A stretch of DNA of 64,000 nt from RGIG995 sp045603745 (GTDB taxonomy: Bacteria; Bacillota; Clostridia; Oscillospirales; UBA644), in contig JAZUMQ010000049.1 in assembly GCA_045603745.1 (NCBI GenBank), positions 102,219 through 166,218 of the forward strand, read 5' to 3'. Every line of letters starts with the position of its first letter. The stretch's first letter is position 1. Below, in pieces: positions 60,884 through 64,000 of the stretch. The notes under the pieces were generated by a model. That model ran no database searches. It was not told the origin of the DNA and was given only the letters and a program-made list of their open reading frames with translations. Both the position numbers and the translations under genes were made by a program.

Positions 60884-61309
60884 TTACCGACAACGAACGA
60901 CCGCCTCGGTAACATCGGTTAAAACGATCTCCCCTTCTTGATTGCGGACAATAATAGCCATTTCGACAATTCCATTGTATTCATTGCGTCGAGTGAGATT
61001 GATCACCCGAGCGCTTCCGGACAAAACGTCGCCGGGATAAACCGGTTTTAAAAATTCAACTTTTGTTGACTTTCCAGCAACCAATTCATCGCCGAACAAT
61101 TCCAGATCCACAAACCGTTTCCACACCACGAGAAAGGAGTAAAGACCGGGGGAAATCAACCCGCCGAACCGGGTAGTTTTGGCATATTCGGTGTCCAAAT
61201 GAATGGCAAAAGGATCGTAGCGCCGGGCAAATTCCAGCATCTCCTTCGTCTCAATTTCAGCTCCGGGGATTTCATATTCCGTGCCGATCACAAAATCTTC
61301 CAAATACAT
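60884..61309 (-). CDS. MaoC-like hydratase
   Basis: A 141-residue hot-dog-fold protein. Residues 31-38 (DPFAIHLD) carry the Asp and His of the R-hydratase 2 motif, and FGGLISPGLYSF completes the active-site helix. Typical reactions are hydration of enoyl-CoA or a related thioester. As no fatty-acid genes are near, the role is open. AAGGTAAGG lies before the ATG. Confidence 0.85.
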   Translation of the reverse strand: MYLEDFVIGTEYEIPGAEIETKEMLEFARRYDPFAIHLDTEYAKTTRFGGLISPGLYSFLVVWKRFVDLELFGDELVAGKSTKVEFLKPVYPGDVLSGSARVINLTRRNEYNGIVEMAIIVRNQEGEIVLTDVTEAVVRCR

Positions 61310-61460
61310 AGATTCCTTACCTTTTAATATACTTTTTTCATGAAGTCATACAATTTACTATTCCCCTATTTTACTTCAAAAAAACCGAGTTTACTTTTTT
61401 AATTTTTATCACATACGCGCTCAAGGAAAAGCGACTTGTTTCAACAAACCGCTTTTCCTA

Positions 61461-61770
61461 TTACGCAATTTCTTTCGGAACGGAACGTTGTTTTTTCCTT
61501 TTCCGCTGAAGCCACGTGTAGAATAGAGAAAACAACAGTGAAACAATGCAAGTAACCACAAAACCATCCAAACCATAAGTTTTTTTCTTGATGTACAATG
61601 GAATAATACACAGTCCAAATGTACATATGAATGAAGTAGGTCCCGGTACTGGCACTTTTCAAAACAGAATACACGGCAGAGTTTTTCAAGTTGATATGAC
61701 AAATAGGGATAAACACTCCGACAGAACAAAGAGCCACTACAAAATCTTCCGGAATACCGTCAATTGCCCC
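61461..61770 (-). pseudogene. acyltransferase-3 family remnant
   Basis: The C-terminal end of an integral membrane O-acyltransferase. One frame reads DFVVALCSVGVFIPICHI, then SASTGTYFIHMYIWTVYYSI, which is the typical last-helix block with its conserved His. Near 61560 the frame changes, and the end continues VVTCIVSLLFSLFYTWLQRKRKKQ in another frame. A stop at 61771 cuts off the N-terminus, and no start is present. It may be what is left of a polysaccharide acetyltransferase of the nearby locus. Confidence 0.65.
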
Positions 61771-62250
61771 TTACATCATAAATCATTTCGATTTTATTTA
61801 TCAAACTGATTATACCATATTTATTTTAAAATTCATATAGCCAAATCAAGATTTCATATTTTTGTCGATTTTGGTATTCGTCCAATCTTCAACAATATAG
61901 CTATGTGCGTAGGTTCAAATATAAACTTCCTTAGCGATATTAAACCACTAAATCTGTCCGAACAATTGACTTCGGTAGTTTAAATCCACCTTGTAGGTCG
62001 TTGAAATCTATGAAATTTCAACTTGAAAAATAAGGGTAAAAAATGTGGCTGGATTGGATATTTTGTGCTATACTTTCTTACGGAAAATCTGATACCGATA
62101 GAAAACTGTCATAAAATTCATTGTGGACTTGATGTTATAATTATCTCAGCCTGTCTGCGCCCGTAGGCATATCAAGCTCCCCACTGCTTAATTATATAGT
62201 TAATATACACCTTTTTTAAGAAAAAACAAGTATATTTTATGAATTTTTTA
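61771..62250. other. AT-rich stretch without recognisable genes
   Basis: No open frame with a ribosome site and no family similarity on either strand. Short -10-like hexamers occur, as expected in AT-rich DNA. A stretch near 62143-62185 faintly resembles half of a riboswitch but lacks the rest. Confidence 0.5.
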
Positions 62251-62378
62251 GGGGACCTCTGAACATTCGGCGTGCTGAGAGCGGCGAGAAGATTTTTCTC
62301 TCAGCATGCGCCATGAGGCGCACAACAAAATTTCGCACGCAGAGTTGATCCTCTGGGAAGAATTTTTAGAGGTGCCCC
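62251..62378. mobile_element. MITE-like element or IS remnant
   Basis: A 128-base unit bounded by imperfect inverted ends: GGGGACCTCT on the left and AGAGGTGCCCC on the right (one extra base). Inside are three hairpins: GTGCTGAGAG/CTCTCAGCAT, TGCGCC/GGCGCA and CAGAG/CTCTG. It has no coding capacity. The pattern is that of a non-autonomous miniature element; target duplications are not clear. Confidence 0.45.
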
Positions 62379-62388
62379 ATAAGCAGTA

Positions 62389-62417
62389 TTGACTTTTTCA
62401 AAGCAATGTGCTATAAT
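62389..62417 (+). promoter_or_regulatory. promoter upstream of the nitrilase gene
   Basis: TTGACT, 17 bases, TATAAT. It lies ten bases after the MITE-like element and about 460 bases before the coding start. Confidence 0.75.
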
Positions 62418-62878
62418 AAACGTGCTTGACACCCTCCCTTTTGTACAAGCGGATGGCTTTTTTGTATGGGGGAAAGGGTATCGATCACATCAAATAAAAA
62501 TGCATCTTCGGATGTGCAACATAAAGCCACCCCAACACCCGGAGCGCCATCTGGCGCGACGATACGATTGTGTAACAAGATCCAAGGAATTTCAACAGAC
62601 CGTTCATGGGGGATACGTAGAGACAGACGCGCCCGTGGATACGGTAACGGTCGTGAAAAACGGCAAAGATTGCATTAAGCTCAAATCCAGACCCGAAAGG
62701 GCCATTCTTGATTACCAACAGGAGCAGGAAGCCGATTACTACAACCCTTGCGTTCGCCTGACTGACAGTCGGTTTACCCGGAGAAGTCCGATCTGGGGGT
62801 CGGGGAAGGTGTAAATCCCCCGTTTGCGGAAGATCATCACGTCAATCATTCACGAAAAACTGTATGGAGGTTAAATCT
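62418..62878 (+). other. hairpin-rich leader, possible non-coding RNA
   Basis: Several good hairpins stand near the promoter: ACCCT...AGGGT enclosing CCC/GGG and TACAA/TTGTA (62431-62479), GCATC-TTCG-GATGT (about 62503-62517) and GCGCCA/TGGCGC (about 62541-62554). Further on, one frame stays open to 62814 with GC-rich codons, but it has no ribosome site and no recognisable family. The stretch could be a regulatory RNA, an independent small RNA, or a decayed gene. Confidence 0.35.
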
Positions 62879-63772
62879 ATGCGTATATCCGTTTTACAAC
62901 AAACTCTGAGGGGCACGAAAGGACAGCCCGATCCAACCCTGATGAAGCAGATTGCCGAGGAAAACCTGGATAATTGCTTCAGAATGCTGGAGCAGGCGGC
63001 GGCCGACGGCGCCGATTTGGCAGTGACGATCGAGACGGTCAACTCCTTCGGTGGGCTGGGGGACGCGAGCCTGTCCTTCCCCGATATATTTGAGGGCTTG
63101 GACGGCCCCCAGGTAAAGCGCTTTTCCGAGGCAGCTAAACGACACAGGATGCACATTGTCGCAGGACTTTTCCTCACCATCGACGGCAAGACCTACAACT
63201 GCGCGGTGCTGTTCAACAGCAGGGGAGAGATTATCGGGATCCATAAAAAGGTACACTTGCCCGCAGGGGAGGAAGTCAACGTCGCCTACGGGAACAAATT
63301 TGAGGTATTCCACACCGAGATTGGCAACCTTGGGATGTTGGTCTGCTGGGATATGCAATTTCCCGAGGCGGCACGGGAGCTAGCTTTGGGAGGCGCGGAT
63401 CTGATCTGCTGTCCGACGCTGGGCTGGGAGAATATCTACGGTCTGTCCAGAGCCTACGAAAACAGCGTATGCATTGCTGCGGCCATGGCGGGCAGCAAGT
63501 TCGGATACAGCGGATACGGCGACCCCAGCTGTATCGTGGACAATATGGGCAGGATCATAGCCGCAGGCCCGCGGAATGGCACGGCCGTGGTGACGGCAGA
63601 CCTGGATATTACCCGAGAGCCTGAGCCCCAGTATAACTCCCAACGCTTTTATCCCTCCCACTCCATGCGCAAGACCCGTTTCAGCCAGAGACGACCCGAA
63701 GCCTACAGCCTGGTCAATAAACCCCTGGAGGAAACTCCGCTCTATCAACGGTATTTCGGAGAGAAAGAGTAA
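62879..63772 (+). CDS. carbon-nitrogen hydrolase (nitrilase superfamily)
   Basis: A 297-residue cytosolic hydrolase that cleaves non-peptide C-N bonds, such as amides. The catalytic triad is E52 (AVTIETVN), K124 (IHKKVHL) and C156 (VCWDMQFPE). The end has RFYPSHSMRKTRFSQRRPEAY. It resembles N-carbamoyl-amidase/amidohydrolase subgroups; the substrate is unknown. GGAGG is 8 bases before the ATG at 62879. Codons favour CTG, GCC and GGC, unlike the A/T-ending codons of its neighbours, which suggests a recent origin from another genome. Confidence 0.88.
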   Translation: MRISVLQQTLRGTKGQPDPTLMKQIAEENLDNCFRMLEQAAADGADLAVTIETVNSFGGLGDASLSFPDIFEGLDGPQVKRFSEAAKRHRMHIVAGLFLTIDGKTYNCAVLFNSRGEIIGIHKKVHLPAGEEVNVAYGNKFEVFHTEIGNLGMLVCWDMQFPEAARELALGGADLICCPTLGWENIYGLSRAYENSVCIAAAMAGSKFGYSGYGDPSCIVDNMGRIIAAGPRNGTAVVTADLDITREPEPQYNSQRFYPSHSMRKTRFSQRRPEAYSLVNKPLEETPLYQRYFGEKE

Positions 63773-63820
63773 AAAGCAAGCGAAACCCGACAAAACCGTC
63801 GTTCTGTCGACTCCGCAGTC

Positions 63821-63988
63821 TCGAAAGGTTGACACGCCTTTCGATCCAGCGGCTCACACAATCATAACCACCAGTAAACTGGTGGTTTGCACAGCCCCTG
63901 GAAGGGGCAACTACTGGCCTAACCCCTGAAAGGGGTACTGAAATTTGGCACCGCATTACCATCTCAGGCAGCCGCTCACGTGCGGCTG
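63821..63988. repeat. array of five hairpins at the window edge
   Basis: In order: TCGAAAGG/CCTTTCGA (63821-63844), AACCACCAGT/ACTGGTGGTT (63866-63887), GCCCCT/AGGGGC (63894-63908), ACCCCT/AGGGGT (63922-63936) and CAGCCGC/GCGGCTG (63969-63988), the last followed by TCTATTTTT. The arrangement recalls the sub-terminal region of IS200/IS605-type elements, but no transposase lies inside the window, so this is a guess. Confidence 0.45.
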
Positions 63989-63997
63989 TCTATTTTT
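63969..63997 (+). terminator. terminator-like hairpin at the end of the array
   Basis: A 7-bp GC-rich stem with loop TCACGT and a T-run. It could end the nitrilase transcript. Confidence 0.5.
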
Positions 63998-64000
63998 GCC

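Noticed and set aside
62143..62185. Minus-strand GGGGAGC...GGCTGAGA resembling the 5' half of a TPP riboswitch
   Set aside because: The second conserved half is missing, the spacing is wrong and no thiamine gene follows.
62389..62814. 141-codon frame before the nitrilase gene
   Set aside because: It begins inside the promoter, lacks a ribosome site and resembles no family I know. It is kept as a leader of unknown nature.
1..64000. CRISPR arrays, rRNA genes, complete phage or toxin-antitoxin pair
   Set aside because: No regularly spaced direct repeats, no rRNA-like sequence and no phage structural genes were seen. The XRE cassette is the nearest to a toxin-antitoxin layout, but neither partner resembles a known toxin.

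Overview
The window reads as chromosome of a Gram-positive anaerobe of class Clostridia, most likely an uncultivated relative of the Oscillospirales or similar gut lineages. This is inferred from the gene families: YloU/FakA, YqhQ, DUF1934, YlmH next to prfA, a DarA-type c-di-AMP receptor, DUF3048 and YesL proteins. Other support comes from Gram-positive-type lipoproteins, strong GGAGG ribosome sites, and sigma-A promoters that almost all have 17-bp spacers. No species assignment is possible from sequence alone.

1-14.5 kb is housekeeping. It opens with the 3' end of radA and a HAD phosphatase. An MFS carrier follows, then a seven-gene leftward operon running yloU-like, fakA-like, yqhQ, prmC, murI, DUF1934, tadA-GNAT. 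After that come three small unknown genes, a phosphodiesterase and an iron alcohol dehydrogenase. A 47-codon membrane peptide gene, a D,D-carboxypeptidase, a YesL-like and a SpoIIM-like membrane protein complete the block.

14.6-23.7 kb holds tRNA-Leu, a transglutaminase-like lipoprotein and the wreck of an SGNH hydrolase gene. It continues with a PHP phosphatase, a very large MacB-type ABC protein, and the ylmH-prfA-HAD operon.

23.7-25.0 kb is an AT-rich three-gene cassette: an XRE repressor divergent from a 64-residue unknown and a lipoprotein. It is flanked by two inverted copies of a two-hairpin repeat. 25-30 kb is a potABCD polyamine operon with an enlarged PotA and a membrane-tethered PotD, then tRNA-Arg.

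30-44.5 kb carries a cation/proton antiporter, a MATE pump and a DUF3048 lipoprotein. Two leftward transport operons follow: a siroheme-type reductase with an iron-chelate ABC importer, and an unusual ABC exporter with DUF1854 and a c-di-AMP receptor. A CPBP protease and a two-subunit aconitase X, the latter under a perfectly palindromic operator candidate, close this part.

44.5-60.6 kb is one leftward surface-polysaccharide locus. It has dTDP-rhamnose synthesis (rfbABCD), five glycosyltransferases, a WbsX-like protein, an acetyltransferase and an SGNH enzyme with an in-frame (AT)9 tract. A polymerase, a flippase and, last, the initiating sugar phosphotransferase finish it. One strong promoter and a structured leader precede it.

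60.8-64 kb looks like an acquisition zone: a MaoC hydratase, a truncated and frameshifted acyltransferase, a MITE-like element, and a strong promoter followed by about 450 bases of hairpin-rich sequence. A nitrilase gene with visibly more GC-rich codons and an array of five hairpins reach the window edge.
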